NCBI GenBank assembly: GCA_035936415.1
Contig: DASYWD010000226.1
Span: forward strand, 1-49,013
Direction of reading: 5' to 3'
From: Longimicrobiaceae bacterium
Lineage (GTDB): Bacteria > Gemmatimonadota > Gemmatimonadetes > Longimicrobiales > Longimicrobiaceae
Length of the DNA stretch: 49,013 bases
Shown here: in pieces, positions 32,826-41,848 of the stretch
How positions within the stretch are numbered: the first letter of the stretch is position 1
Layout of the letters: each line of letters starts with the position of its first letter
The notes under the pieces: generated by a model
Database searches by the model: none
Told to the model about the DNA's origin: nothing
Seen by the model: only the letters and a program-made list of their open reading frames with translations
Program-made: the position numbers and the translations under genes

Positions 32826-34496
32826 CTACATGACCTTGTACGCGGGTCCGCTTCCTCCCTCCCGCGGAGTCCAGCGGGGGCCGATCACGTCGGTCGCCTT
32901 GCAGTCGATGCAGTTCGGCGCGTTCACCACCAGCCGGTCGCCCTGCAGCTCGTAGACGCCCGCCGGGCACATGTGCACGTAGAGCTGCGCCACCTCGGGT
33001 GGGATGTCCTCTCCCACGATCAGGTGGGACGGGATGTCGTCGCGCGTCTGGTTCCCCGACTTGAAGACGGCGTCCACCTTGCTGAAGGTGAGCCTGCCGT
33101 CCGGCGTGAACGGCGTCTCCGGCGCGGGCTGGCGCGGCGCCCGGTTGTCCGCCTCCATGTCGATCTTCCCGCCCGGGAAGGCGCCCCCGGTGAGCGTCAT
33201 CAGCGCCGCCTTCGCGCCTCCCACGAAGAAGCCGTCCTGGAACGCCAGCCGCATGTTGCGGGTCCTGCGCATGTCCTGGACGATGTAGCTCCCGTCCACC
33301 ATCCGGTCGTAGGGGGCGAGGCTCGCGGCGGACACGTCGCCCTTCTTGAGCGCGTCGAAGATCGCCCGCGCGGCATAGATCCCGGACTGCATGGCGTAGT
33401 GGATCCCCTTGAGCGAGGGGACGTCCACGAAGCCCACGGTGTCGCCCACCATGAGGAGCCCGTCGCCGTGCCGGCGCTCCGGGAGCGCGTAGAAGCCACC
33501 CTCCGGGATCGTCTTGGCGCCCCACTCGATCATCTCGCCGCCCTCCAGGTGCTTCCGGAAGAGGGGGTGCAGCTTCATCCGCTGGAGCATCTCGTGCACG
33601 TCCAGCGTCGTCTGCCGGTAGTCGAGGCCGACCACCAGCCCGATGGCGAGCTGGTTCCCACCGAGGGGGTACATGAAGCTCCCGCCGAAGGCGTCGCGGG
33701 GGAGCGGCCAGCCCAGCGTGTGGACCACCGTGTCCAGCGGCACGCGGGTCTCCCACACCTCCTTGACCCCGAGCGCGAAGATCTGCGGGTTCTCCGAGGC
33801 GATCCCCTGCCACTGGAGGTACGCCTGCGACAGGGTGCCCCGGGAGCCGTCGGCGAGGACGGTCACCCGGGCGGTGATGTCGGTGGGGGGCTCGTAGCGG
33901 CCCCCCGGCTCCCCGCTCCGGTCGAGGCCCGAGGGGGTGGTGCGGATCCCGACCACCCGGCTTCCGTCCACCAGCAGCGACTCGGCCGGGAAGCCGGGGA
34001 GGACGTTGACTCCCAGCTCCTCGGCCTTCTCCCCCATCCAGCGGACGATCTCGGAGATCGAGGCCGTGAAGTACCCGTGGTTCTTCATGGTGGGCGGTGT
34101 CGGGACCCGGACGGCTCGATTCTCCGTCAGGACGTGCACCGCCTCCCGGGCGACGGGGGCGCGGAAGGGGAAGTCCTCGTCCTTGAGCTCCGGGAACAGC
34201 TCCCGGAAGGCGCGGGGATTCACCACCGCGCCCGAGAGGTTGTGCTCGCCCAGGGAGGAAGCCTTGTCGAGCACCGCAATCTGGACCTCGCCCAGCTCGC
34301 CGCCGCTTTCGGCGTCCTTTTGGATGAGCCGCGCCAGCTCGATGGCCCCCGCCAGCCCGGCCGGGCCCGCCCCGACGAAGACCACGTCCATCTCAATCGC
34401 CTCGGCGTCCGGCGCCTCAGAGAGGACCATCCGGTCCGTCGGCAGGCCGGGCTGGTAACGGACCGGGATGATGGGACCGCCTGCGCTGTTTGCCAT
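32826..34496 (-). CDS. electron-transfer flavoprotein:ubiquinone oxidoreductase
   Basis: A 556-aa flavoprotein from ATG 34496 (AGGACGAAGA). FAD motif VVFVGAGPAGLAGAIELARL (38-57); the ETF-QO fold continues to the C-terminal Fe-S region. It carries electrons from ETF to quinone at the membrane during fatty-acid and amino-acid oxidation. The 4Fe-4S motif is altered: Cys510, Cys529 and Cys532 are present, but the fourth Cys of the usual C-x2-C-x2-C is Thr535 (NCIDCKATD). I re-read the bases: the codon is ACC. Activity of the cluster is therefore uncertain. Confidence 0.9.
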   Translation of the reverse strand: MANSAGGPIIPVRYQPGLPTDRMVLSEAPDAEAIEMDVVFVGAGPAGLAGAIELARLIQKDAESGGELGEVQIAVLDKASSLGEHNLSGAVVNPRAFRELFPELKDEDFPFRAPVAREAVHVLTENRAVRVPTPPTMKNHGYFTASISEIVRWMGEKAEELGVNVLPGFPAESLLVDGSRVVGIRTTPSGLDRSGEPGGRYEPPTDITARVTVLADGSRGTLSQAYLQWQGIASENPQIFALGVKEVWETRVPLDTVVHTLGWPLPRDAFGGSFMYPLGGNQLAIGLVVGLDYRQTTLDVHEMLQRMKLHPLFRKHLEGGEMIEWGAKTIPEGGFYALPERRHGDGLLMVGDTVGFVDVPSLKGIHYAMQSGIYAARAIFDALKKGDVSAASLAPYDRMVDGSYIVQDMRRTRNMRLAFQDGFFVGGAKAALMTLTGGAFPGGKIDMEADNRAPRQPAPETPFTPDGRLTFSKVDAVFKSGNQTRDDIPSHLIVGEDIPPEVAQLYVHMCPAGVYELQGDRLVVNAPNCIDCKATDVIGPRWTPREGGSGPAYKVM

Positions 34497-34688
34497 TCTT
34501 CGTCCTGTAAGCCGAAGACCGCGCCGCTCCGAGACGACGGAGCGCGCACGGCCGTTCCGGGAATGCGGGCCGCAGCCGGAGGGCGGTCCCAACGCCGGAG
34601 ACACACTGCCCGCCGGCCGACCGCCAACCTACGTAGCGCCCGATTCCACGTCAAATCCGGGGCGGCGCCCCGCGGTCCCCTCCCCCGG

Positions 34689-35957
34689 TCAGAGCCGGGG
34701 GAGCTGCCGCACCACCACCCGCTGCACCCCCAGGTCGTCCGTCTCCACGTACGCCGCGCGTCCCGAGGCGCTGAACGCCGCCGGGAGCCGCTGCCCCGTC
34801 ACGGTGCCCAGGTAGCGCCCGTCCGCACCGACCACGTCGATGGGCCCCGGCTCGCCCCAGGCCTCCCCGGTGCGCTCCACCCAGAGCCGCCCGGCCCCGT
34901 CCACCCGCAGGTTCTGGATGGCCGGGATCGTCTCGGCGAACTCCAGGGTGCGGACCATCTCCTCGATCTCTTCCTTGGAGATCCCCGGCACCCGCGGCGC
35001 CGCCCCGCCGGACCCCCCGACGACGGTCACCCGCATCCCCTCGCCGGAGAGCATGGACTGCCGGCGCCGCTCCCGCTCGCGGCTGCGGTCTCGCTCGGTG
35101 ACCTTGCGCGTCCGCACGGGCCGCTGGACGTAGCGCTCCACGCGCCCCTCCGCGTCCAGCACCTTGAGCGTGTACCCCGGCGTGTGGGAGACCACGAGCC
35201 CGCCGCCCGGGCGGACGCCCCAGTTTACCCGCGGGGAGAAGACGGGGACGCTCGTCCGGAACGACACCCGCTGGCCCCCGCCGGGCTGCTGGCTGGCCTG
35301 GGACTGGACGTTGAGCTCGGTGGGCGCGTCGAAGAGCCGGACCGGCTCCGCGCCCGCGGTGAAGGGCTGCCAGAAGATGGGGGTGGACCGGACGTCCGCC
35401 CGGCGCGCGGCGCCGTCGAGCCGCATCGCCGGGGCCGGGCGGACCGCCGCGACCACGCCGCCCCGCGGGTGCGCCGCCATGGCGCCGCTCCCCACCGCCA
35501 TCGGCATCCACTCCTCCGCGAAGGGGACGCTGCGCAGGTACTTGCCGTCCGGCCCGAAGAGGGAGTAGGAGCGCCGGGCCAGGTCCGCCACCGCCAGCGC
35601 CCCGTCGGACTGGACCGCCAGCCCCACCGGTGCCTGGAACTCCCCGGGGCCGCCGCCCTTCTTTCCGACCTGCCTCACGAAGCGGCCGGCCGGGTCGAAC
35701 ACCAGGACCCGGTTCCCCCCGCCGTCGAGCACGTACAGGTTGTCGTTCCGGTCGAACGCCACCTGGTCCACGCGGGTGAACATCTCGTGGTCGCGCCCCT
35801 CCGCGGTTCCCACGGCGAAGACCGGGGTCGTGCGGAGGGCGAGGGGACGGTCCTTTTCGGGGAGCCGCACGTTCTGCTGGGCCTGCGCCGCGGGGGCGGC
35901 GAGGAGCCCCGCCGCGAGCGCGGCCAGGATGGAGGTACGGAGCACGGCACTGGGCAT
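34689..35957 (-). CDS. exported six-bladed beta-propeller (NHL-type) protein
   Basis: A 422-aa protein with signal peptide (1-26, ending AAQAQ). NHL-like blades recur (QVAFDRNDNLYVLDGGGNRV, LVFDPAGRFVRQVG, VGLAVQSDGALAVADLARRS). A charged insert around 285-330 (DRSRERERRRQSM) is helical and breaks the propeller. No catalytic motif. It probably acts as a periplasmic binding or scaffold protein. Divergent from the esterase gene. Confidence 0.75.
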   Translation of the reverse strand: MPSAVLRTSILAALAAGLLAAPAAQAQQNVRLPEKDRPLALRTTPVFAVGTAEGRDHEMFTRVDQVAFDRNDNLYVLDGGGNRVLVFDPAGRFVRQVGKKGGGPGEFQAPVGLAVQSDGALAVADLARRSYSLFGPDGKYLRSVPFAEEWMPMAVGSGAMAAHPRGGVVAAVRPAPAMRLDGAARRADVRSTPIFWQPFTAGAEPVRLFDAPTELNVQSQASQQPGGGQRVSFRTSVPVFSPRVNWGVRPGGGLVVSHTPGYTLKVLDAEGRVERYVQRPVRTRKVTERDRSRERERRRQSMLSGEGMRVTVVGGSGGAAPRVPGISKEEIEEMVRTLEFAETIPAIQNLRVDGAGRLWVERTGEAWGEPGPIDVVGADGRYLGTVTGQRLPAAFSASGRAAYVETDDLGVQRVVVRQLPRL

Positions 35958-36123
35958 CGTTCACCCGCCTTCGGACGTGGATGGGGGCCGGCCGGGGTCC
36001 CGGCCGGCGGGGAACCTTCCTGCCGGTTCGATGCTGCGGAACGGGCCAGGGTTGCCCGGCGGGTGGCACGTCGCCTGCCGGGGGGGTGGGGGGCGGCGGA
36101 AACCAGCAACGGGAGAGCGACGG

Positions 36124-36966
36124 TTGGCGGAGCACGAGAAGGGCTGGCAGGAGTACCCGCAGGAGAACGACGGGGCGCACCACACCGTCGTGGGGACGGT
36201 CCGGGTGTTCCGCGACTTCCACTCACCGGAGCTGGACAACCGGCGCGACATCCTGGTGTACCTCCCCCCGTCGTACGGGGACGGCGACCGCCGCTACCCG
36301 GTGCTCTACATGCACGACGGACAGAACCTCTTCGACGAGGCCACCAGCTTCGGCGCGGAGTGGGGGGTGGACAAGACGCTGGAGGCGGGGGCGGAGCACG
36401 GGCTGGAGGCCATCGTGGTGGGGATCCCCAACATGGGTGCGGCCCGCCTGGACGAGTACAGCCCCTGGGTGGAGCCGCGGCACGAGGCCGGCGGGAGCGG
36501 CGACGCCTACCTGGACTTCATCGTACAGACGCTGAAGCCGGCGGTGGACCGCGACTTCCGCACCCTCCCGGACCGGGAGAGCACCGGGATCGCGGGGTCG
36601 AGCATGGGCGGGCTGATCTCGCTCTATGCCTTCTTCCGCCACCCGGACACCTTCGGCTTCGCGGGGGTGATGAGCCCCGCCCTCTGGTTCGGGGGGAGGA
36701 AGATCTACGGCTTCGTGGAGGAGGCCCCCTTCGTCCCCGGCAAGCTGTACCTGGACGTGGGGACGCAGGAGGGGGCGGCGGAGCTGGCGGACGTGCGGCG
36801 CCTCCGCGACCTGCTGGTCGCCAAGGGGTACGAGAAGGGGCGGAACTTCCTCTACGTGGTGGAGATGGGCGGCGCGCACGAGGAGCGCGCCTGGGCCCGC
36901 CGGCTCCGCCGGGAGCTGCACTTCCTCCTGGACGTCCCGCTGCGGCGCACCCGCGCGGCGGGGTAG
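36124..36966 (+). CDS. enterochelin-esterase-like alpha/beta hydrolase
   Basis: The best start is TTG 36124 with GGGAG upstream, giving 280 aa. The protein is an esterase D/enterochelin esterase-like hydrolase: DILVYLPPSYGDGDRRYPVL, MHDGQNLFD, nucleophile elbow GSSMGG (Ser160) and a C-terminal GGAHEERAW that supplies the His. No signal peptide, so cytosolic. Family members cleave ester bonds of siderophores, formyl-glutathione or other small esters; no siderophore genes are nearby, so the substrate is open. Confidence 0.85.
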   Translation: MAEHEKGWQEYPQENDGAHHTVVGTVRVFRDFHSPELDNRRDILVYLPPSYGDGDRRYPVLYMHDGQNLFDEATSFGAEWGVDKTLEAGAEHGLEAIVVGIPNMGAARLDEYSPWVEPRHEAGGSGDAYLDFIVQTLKPAVDRDFRTLPDRESTGIAGSSMGGLISLYAFFRHPDTFGFAGVMSPALWFGGRKIYGFVEEAPFVPGKLYLDVGTQEGAAELADVRRLRDLLVAKGYEKGRNFLYVVEMGGAHEERAWARRLRRELHFLLDVPLRRTRAAG

Positions 36967-36988
36967 CAGGCTGAACCGTGCCGCCTCC

Positions 36989-37432
36989 TCAGGCGGGCGG
37001 GCGACTCTGGTACATCTCTTCGGCCCACTCGCAGAACTTCTCCGCCCGGCGAAGGACCATGACCGCATCTTCCATCGTGTAGTACTCACCCCGGTACGAG
37101 GCCGAATCCTTTTTCTTCACGACCGCCCGGAGCAGGTCGACCTGTGCCGGTGATGGATTCTTCAGCGCCGCGATCAGCGCGTCGGGAGCCTTCTCGTGGT
37201 CGCCCTCCGTGGACTTGGACCCCCCGTACGCAATAGTGACGGCGTCGTTGTACGCGATCGCCGCGTGAATGGCGATGACGGCGATGGCGTTCCCATAGCG
37301 GGCGTCTTCATCAGCCACATCCATCAGAGCACGGGAACTCTCAAGGAGTGCCGAGCCGACGTTTCGGTACTTCCCTGCCTGGTTACGGTCCGTAGGCTTA
37401 CGATGTCCGCGTTTTACCATAAAGGAGATCAT
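36989..37432 (-). CDS. HEPN-like protein, putative toxin of a HEPN/MNT pair
   Basis: A 147-aa protein from ATG 37432 (or ATG 37420), overlapping the end of the nucleotidyltransferase gene. All-helical, with NAIAVIAIHAAIAYNDAVTI and AEKFCEWAEEMYQSRP, resembling HEPN-domain proteins paired with MNT nucleotidyltransferases. The canonical R-x4-6-H ribonuclease motif is not present in standard form (Arg of RYGNAIAVIAIH is 11 residues before His), so RNase activity is doubtful. Lower GC than the neighbours. Function as toxin is inference. Confidence 0.65.
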   Translation of the reverse strand: MISFMVKRGHRKPTDRNQAGKYRNVGSALLESSRALMDVADEDARYGNAIAVIAIHAAIAYNDAVTIAYGGSKSTEGDHEKAPDALIAALKNPSPAQVDLLRAVVKKKDSASYRGEYYTMEDAVMVLRRAEKFCEWAEEMYQSRPPA

Positions 37433-38033
37433 CGAGATCGGTTCCACAGACCCTGCGGCCCTCACGAGCCGCGTTCCGGAGGAAGTTATCCTCGCTGGCC
37501 GCTTGTCGGCGAGCCGTTGCTTCATCCAGCACTACCGGGGACAGCACGATCCCAAAGCGTTCACGGAGTTGGGGGGCATGCGCAGAAAGGAGATCGTGCA
37601 CCGCTTCCGCTGTTCGTGTGTCTGGCGTGATCACGAGCAGGTCGAAATCGCTTCCAGGGGCGTCATCGCCGCGAGCGGCGCTCCCGAAAACGTACGCCGT
37701 CAGAGAGTCGAGTCCCTCCGTCAGGACTTGCCTCAGCTCCGCGAAAATCTCCGTGGCTCGCTGTCGCTCGGCTCGAAAGAGCGGAAGGATGCCATCGCGA
37801 ACCAGCTGGTGGCTCTCGTTGAGCCGGTAGAGGTGCTGCGCCGACGTCGGCTGCACGAGCACGACACCCAGGGCTACGAGTTCCCCCAGCACGCGCTGAG
37901 TCATCGATTTGCCCGCACCTGCCTGGCGGGCGACCTCTCGTCCGGACATGGGGTACCGCGCATCGGCGAGACTGCGAAGCACGCGTACGCGTACCCCCGA
38001 AGAGAAGATGCTGTCGAGGGGCGTAAAGAACAT
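37398..38033 (-). CDS. HTH-nucleotidyltransferase protein, putative antitoxin (MNT type)
   Basis: A 211-aa protein. Residues about 1-75 look like a winged helix (SGREVARQAGAGKSMTQRVL, then ELVALGVVLVQP). Residues 113-175 are a minimal nucleotidyltransferase with VFGSAARGDDAPGSDFDLLV (Gly117, Ser118, Asp129, Asp131). In HEPN/MNT systems the MNT protein can AMPylate its HEPN partner and the DNA-binding part can autoregulate. The overlap with the downstream HEPN-like gene supports a two-gene operon. Confidence 0.8.
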   Translation of the reverse strand: MFFTPLDSIFSSGVRVRVLRSLADARYPMSGREVARQAGAGKSMTQRVLGELVALGVVLVQPTSAQHLYRLNESHQLVRDGILPLFRAERQRATEIFAELRQVLTEGLDSLTAYVFGSAARGDDAPGSDFDLLVITPDTRTAEAVHDLLSAHAPQLRERFGIVLSPVVLDEATARRQAASEDNFLRNAAREGRRVCGTDLDDLLYGKTRTS

Positions 38034-38191
38034 GTCCGGCCGTGGCGGTAAGGGTAGAGTCCAGCGGCCACGGGCGAAACGCCACTATCCGAGAGCGATG
38101 CCCACGCGTCCGCTGTCCGGGTCCATCTGTCCGCTATGTGAGCCCACGCGTCCGCAAAATGGAACTACCACCGCCCGTACGCAAGGAGGGG

Positions 38192-38300
38192 CGGGTAGGC
38201 AGGCCCCCTCACCCCCCGGCCCCCTCTCCCCCGCAAGCGGGAGAAAGGGGGAGAACGACAGAAGCCCCTCCCCCGGAATCAGGGAGGGGCTTGGGGTGGG
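38192..38300. repeat. C/G-tract palindromic segment
   Basis: The 285-nt gap contains runs of C or G and several palindromes (CTCCCCC/GGGGGAG and the hairpin at 38262-38292). It looks like a non-coding spacer repeat. No gene is supported. Confidence 0.45.
38262..38292 (-). terminator. 11-bp perfect hairpin ending the amide-ligase cluster
   Basis: AAGCCCCTCCC and GGGAGGGGCTT form an 11-bp perfect stem with a 9-nt loop, 26 nt downstream of the C26 hydrolase stop on the minus strand. CTTCTGTCGTTCTC follows it. Confidence 0.65.
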
Positions 38301-38318
38301 GCCGTGGGGACCCCGTCC

Positions 38319-39098
38319 TCAGGCCGCCGCGAACATCCGCGAGGCGTGGAACTCGCGCGACGCCTCGATGAACTCCTCGAACAGGCGGAGCGTCCCCGCG
38401 TCGTGCTCGATCAGCATCTCCGGGTGCCACTGCACCCCCACCAGGAAGGCGCCGCCCGTCCCCTCCAGCGCCTCCAGCAGTCCGTCCGGCGACACCGCCG
38501 CGGCCACGAGGCCCTCGCCCACCCTGCGGATCCCCTGGTGGTGCATGCTGTTGACCATCACCCGCTCCGCCCCGAAGATGCGGCGCAGCCGGGTGTTCTC
38601 CGGGAACGTCACGTCGTGCGCCAGGTGGTCGCGCGCCCACCCCGCGCCGGGGAAGTAGTCGTGCTTGATGGACTCCGGGAGCTGGTCCGCGCAGTCCTGC
38701 CAGAGCGTCCCCCCGGCGGCCACGTTGATCACCTGCATCCCGCGGCACACCCCCATCACCGGCTTCCCCTCCTCCATGGCCCACTTCGCGAAGAGCAGCT
38801 CCACCCGGTCGCGCGCAAGGTCCGTGCGCCCGCAGAGGTCGTGGCGGTCGTCGCCGTACGAGCTGGGGTCCATGTCCACGCCCCCGGCCAGGAAGACGCC
38901 GTCCAGGTGGTCGTAGATGGCGCGCAGCGTGTCCTCGTCCCCGTCCAGGAGCGGCACCATCCAGGGCACCCCGCCGACGTGGGTCACGGCCGTGTAGTAG
39001 CGGCTGTTCATCACCCACGAATGCGGCAGGTCGTCCGGGATCCGGTCGATGGACTGCAGGGTCTGGGTAGGGATGCCGATTACGGGACGGTGCTGCAT
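38319..39098 (-). CDS. class I glutamine-amidotransferase-like gamma-glutamyl hydrolase (peptidase C26)
   Basis: A 259-aa protein from ATG 39098 with AAGGAGCAGCG. The C26/PuuD fold is clear: VFLAGGVDMDPSSYG (68-82), nucleophile Cys118 in GVCRGMQVINVAAGG, and His225/Glu227 in GVQWHPE. Relatives hydrolyse gamma-glutamyl amides such as gamma-glutamyl-GABA. In this cluster it may release or recycle a gamma-glutamyl unit attached by the neighbouring ligases. Last gene of the unit; 129 nt separate it from the carboxylate-amine ligase. Confidence 0.88.
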   Translation of the reverse strand: MQHRPVIGIPTQTLQSIDRIPDDLPHSWVMNSRYYTAVTHVGGVPWMVPLLDGDEDTLRAIYDHLDGVFLAGGVDMDPSSYGDDRHDLCGRTDLARDRVELLFAKWAMEEGKPVMGVCRGMQVINVAAGGTLWQDCADQLPESIKHDYFPGAGWARDHLAHDVTFPENTRLRRIFGAERVMVNSMHHQGIRRVGEGLVAAAVSPDGLLEALEGTGGAFLVGVQWHPEMLIEHDAGTLRLFEEFIEASREFHASRMFAAA

Positions 39099-39227
39099 CG
39101 CTGCTCCTTCGCAGGGAAATGGTACGCCGGGGATTTTCCGGGAGGGGGGTACGCACAAAGTAAGCCGCCCGCCCGGCCCGCACAACGGGGCCGGTGGCGG
39201 GCTCGTACCCTCCTGGGCCGCCGCTAC

Positions 39228-40337
39228 TTACACCGTGACCCCCTCCGCGGTTTCCCGGACGAGATGGTCCACCACATCGTTGAGGTCGCCGGTCCGCCCG
39301 AAGGTGGCGAGCTGCCGGTCGGCGCTCGCCCCCTCCTCCAGGATGCGGTAGGCGTACTCCACCTCCGCGCGGCTCCCCAGCTCGTCCACCACGTCCCCGA
39401 TGAACCAGTCCAGCAGCTCGCGGATCAGGTCGCGGGCGGGGAGCTCCGCCTGCTTCCCCAGGTCCAGGAGCTGCCCGTCCAGCCCGTAGCGCACCGCGCG
39501 CCACTTGTTCTCCTCGATCAGGTCGGGCGGGTAGACGCGGAAGGTGGTGTTGTCGCGCCGCAGCTTCCAGAGCTTGGCAATGATGGCCTGCAGGATGGCC
39601 GCGATGCACACCGCCTCGTCGATGCGGGTGCAGACGTCCAGGAAGCGGAACTCCAGCGTCGGGTACAGGTGGTGCGGCCGCACGTCCCAGTAGATCTTGG
39701 ATCCGTCCGGGATGCAGCGGGTGCGCACCAGCGTGTCCATGAGGTACTGGTAGTCGGCCCAGCCGCGCATGATGCGGGGGACCCCGGTCCGCGGGAAGTT
39801 GCGGAAGACCACGCTCCGGTACGACTTGAGCCCGGTGTTGCGCCCCTGCCAGAAGGGCGAGGAGGAGGTGAGGCAGAGCAGGTGCGGCATGAAGTACCGC
39901 GACACGTTCATGGCGTCGATCAGGAACTCCCGGTCCTCGATCCCGATGTGCACGTGCGTGCCGAAGATGAGGAGCTGCTGCGCCAGGTCCTGCATGTCCT
40001 GCTTCACCCCCATGTAGCGCTCCAGCGGGGTGATCTCCTGCGTGGTCCAGTGCGTGAACGGGTGCGTCCCGGCGGCCGCCACCCTGAGGTCCTTCCGCGC
40101 CGCCAGCCCGATCACCATCCCCCGCAGCCGCTTCAGCTCCGCGCACGCCTCGGCGGGCGTCTGGCAGACGCGCGTGCCGATCTCCACGATGGACTGGTGC
40201 AGCTCCGGCTTGATCTCCCCCAGGATCAGGTGGTCGTCGTGCAGGATCTCGGTGATGTAGGAGCGCAGCTCCCGCGTGTTCGGGTCGATGATCTGGTACT
40301 CTTCCTCGATCCCGATGGTGAGCGTCGGCGGCTTCAT
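39228..40337 (-). CDS. carboxylate-amine ligase, YbdK/GCS2 family
   Basis: A 369-aa protein from ATG 40337 (GAGG upstream). GCS2 family features: N-terminal [43 protein letters not shown] and [20 protein letters not shown]. The family activates a carboxylate as acyl phosphate and joins it to an amine; E. coli YbdK has weak gamma-glutamyl-cysteine ligase activity. Here it sits between an ATP-grasp pair and a C26 hydrolase. Substrates are unknown. Confidence 0.88.
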   Translation of the reverse strand: MKPPTLTIGIEEEYQIIDPNTRELRSYITEILHDDHLILGEIKPELHQSIVEIGTRVCQTPAEACAELKRLRGMVIGLAARKDLRVAAAGTHPFTHWTTQEITPLERYMGVKQDMQDLAQQLLIFGTHVHIGIEDREFLIDAMNVSRYFMPHLLCLTSSSPFWQGRNTGLKSYRSVVFRNFPRTGVPRIMRGWADYQYLMDTLVRTRCIPDGSKIYWDVRPHHLYPTLEFRFLDVCTRIDEAVCIAAILQAIIAKLWKLRRDNTTFRVYPPDLIEENKWRAVRYGLDGQLLDLGKQAELPARDLIRELLDWFIGDVVDELGSRAEVEYAYRILEEGASADRQLATFGRTGDLNDVVDHLVRETAEGVTV

Positions 40338-40353
40338 AAGCCTCACAGAGTGC

Positions 40354-40460
40354 GAAAGTGCGAAGTGCTGAGTGCGAAGTGCGAACCTGCCGGGATGGGT
40401 GGAGCGCGAGGTGCGGGAGTGCGTACGCTCGCACCTCGCACCTCGCACTCTCGCACTTTC
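40354..40460. repeat. palindromic REP-like element built from GTGCGA units
   Basis: The 121-nt gap is nearly filled by GTGCGAA-type heptamers followed by their complement (CGCACCTC, CGCACTCTCGCAC). The ends are an inverted repeat: GAAAGTGCGA (40354-40363) and TCGCACTTTC (40451-40460). A shorter relative lies at 43083-43137. Likely a dispersed REP or MITE-like element, not a gene. Confidence 0.7.
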
Positions 40461-41808
40461 ACCTCCGCTCCACCACGAAGGTGGGGACGCTCGACCCGCC
40501 GCCGGCGGTGACGTTGAGGAGCGCGGCGGTGGAGAGGCGGGTCAGGCACCCGTCCATGTACTCGCCGTGGAAGATGAAGGGCGCCGTGTCCAGCATCCGG
40601 TCCGCGAGCTCCACCCGGCCGTCCACCAGGCTGGGGTAGGGCACCTTGGGGAGCTCCACCCGCTCCTGGACGATGTGCGGCGAGTCCAGCGCGGTGCGGA
40701 GCGCGGCGTCCCACCCGTCATCGTCCGTCTCCCACCCCAGCACGATCCCCTTCCCGCCGTACTCGTCGTTGGGCTTGATCACCATCCGCTCGCGGTTCTC
40801 GCGCACGTAGGGGAGCAGGTCCACCTCCCGCCCGTCGTGCAGGGTGCGGCGCTCCTCCAGGTTGCGGGTCCAGGGGACGTTGGCGTGGATGGCGTCGCGC
40901 TCGTCGTCGGTGAACAGGTGCGCGTTGCGCTCGTCGCTGAGCACCGAGAGCGAGGCCTTCTTGTGCAGCAGCTTGCAGCGGAAGGGGTTCACCATGCACA
41001 CCGCCCGGTCGCGCACGGCGCGCACCACCGGGTGGTCCAGCCCGCCCTGCTGCACCAGCTCGGTGATGAGCACGCGCTTGTAGATCAGCGTGACGTGGAA
41101 GTCGCCTGCCATGAGCTTCCCGTCGCGGTACTCCACCTCGCGCGGGTCGGCGATCACGCACGGGATCCCCTGCGAGTGGAAGTAGTCGCGGAACAGCACG
41201 AACTCGCTGTAGGTGGGGACCTCCTTCCAGTCCAGGATCGCCACCCGCGGCGCCTCGCGCCGCCCGGCGAACTGGACGTAGGCGTCCACCAGCGCGTGCA
41301 TCACGTTGTGCCGCGCCGGAAGCGGCCGCACCTGGAAGGCGCGCAGGAACTCGCGCATCACCGGGAGCCCCAGGAACATCTCGGAGAGGGCGTCGTTGTA
41401 CGCCGGGGCGGCGGGGGTCTCCGCGTTGTACTCGGTGAACTTGAGCCCCCCCTTGCCCGAGACGAAGAAGGCGTCCAGGCGCGAGGTGGGGCTCGGGTCG
41501 CGGAACCCCGGGTCGTGGTGGATCAGCTCCTCCTCCCACCCCTCCAGGCCGAACTGCCGGCGGAACTCGGCGTCCGCCATAGCCGCCCGATACGCCTTGC
41601 CGAAGGCGCGCATCACCACCGCCACCCGCGCCTGGAGGAAGCGGTACATCTCCGGCGTCAGGAAGCGCGGGCGGAGCACGGTGGTGAGCGGCTTATCGCC
41701 GAAGAAGAGCCCTCGCCGCCGCTGCTGGTCGTCGAGCTGCGCCTGCGTCTCGGCGGCCAGCGTGTCGTCGAGGAGGTCGTGGTAGCGGCGGATCGCTTCC
41801 TGGAGCAT
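40459..41808 (-). CDS. circularly permuted ATP-grasp ligase
   Basis: A 449-aa protein from ATG 41808. Features of circularly permuted type-2 ATP-grasp enzymes (glutathionylspermidine-synthase-like) are seen: [20 protein letters not shown] (substrate/metal region), [15 protein letters not shown], and [19 protein letters not shown] (ATP-binding Lys and Gly loop), then [11 protein letters not shown]. The class forms amide or peptide bonds through acyl phosphates. 40 nt after the other ATP-grasp gene, so probably the same transcript and pathway. Substrates unknown. Confidence 0.85.
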   Translation of the reverse strand: MLQEAIRRYHDLLDDTLAAETQAQLDDQQRRRGLFFGDKPLTTVLRPRFLTPEMYRFLQARVAVVMRAFGKAYRAAMADAEFRRQFGLEGWEEELIHHDPGFRDPSPTSRLDAFFVSGKGGLKFTEYNAETPAAPAYNDALSEMFLGLPVMREFLRAFQVRPLPARHNVMHALVDAYVQFAGRREAPRVAILDWKEVPTYSEFVLFRDYFHSQGIPCVIADPREVEYRDGKLMAGDFHVTLIYKRVLITELVQQGGLDHPVVRAVRDRAVCMVNPFRCKLLHKKASLSVLSDERNAHLFTDDERDAIHANVPWTRNLEERRTLHDGREVDLLPYVRENRERMVIKPNDEYGGKGIVLGWETDDDGWDAALRTALDSPHIVQERVELPKVPYPSLVDGRVELADRMLDTAPFIFHGEYMDGCLTRLSTAALLNVTAGGGSSVPTFVVERR

Positions 41809-41848
41809 GGACCGGGCCTGGTGTACGTGGGGGAGCGCGCGGCTCCGG

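Noticed and set aside
38209-40434. Long minus-strand frame overlapping the C26 and YbdK genes
   Set aside because: Translation is low-complexity shadow sequence; both real genes have conserved catalytic motifs in other frames.
40347-40460. CRISPR array from the repeated GTGCGA units
   Set aside because: Units are 6-8 bp without unique spacers and the segment is palindromic overall, typical of REP-like elements.
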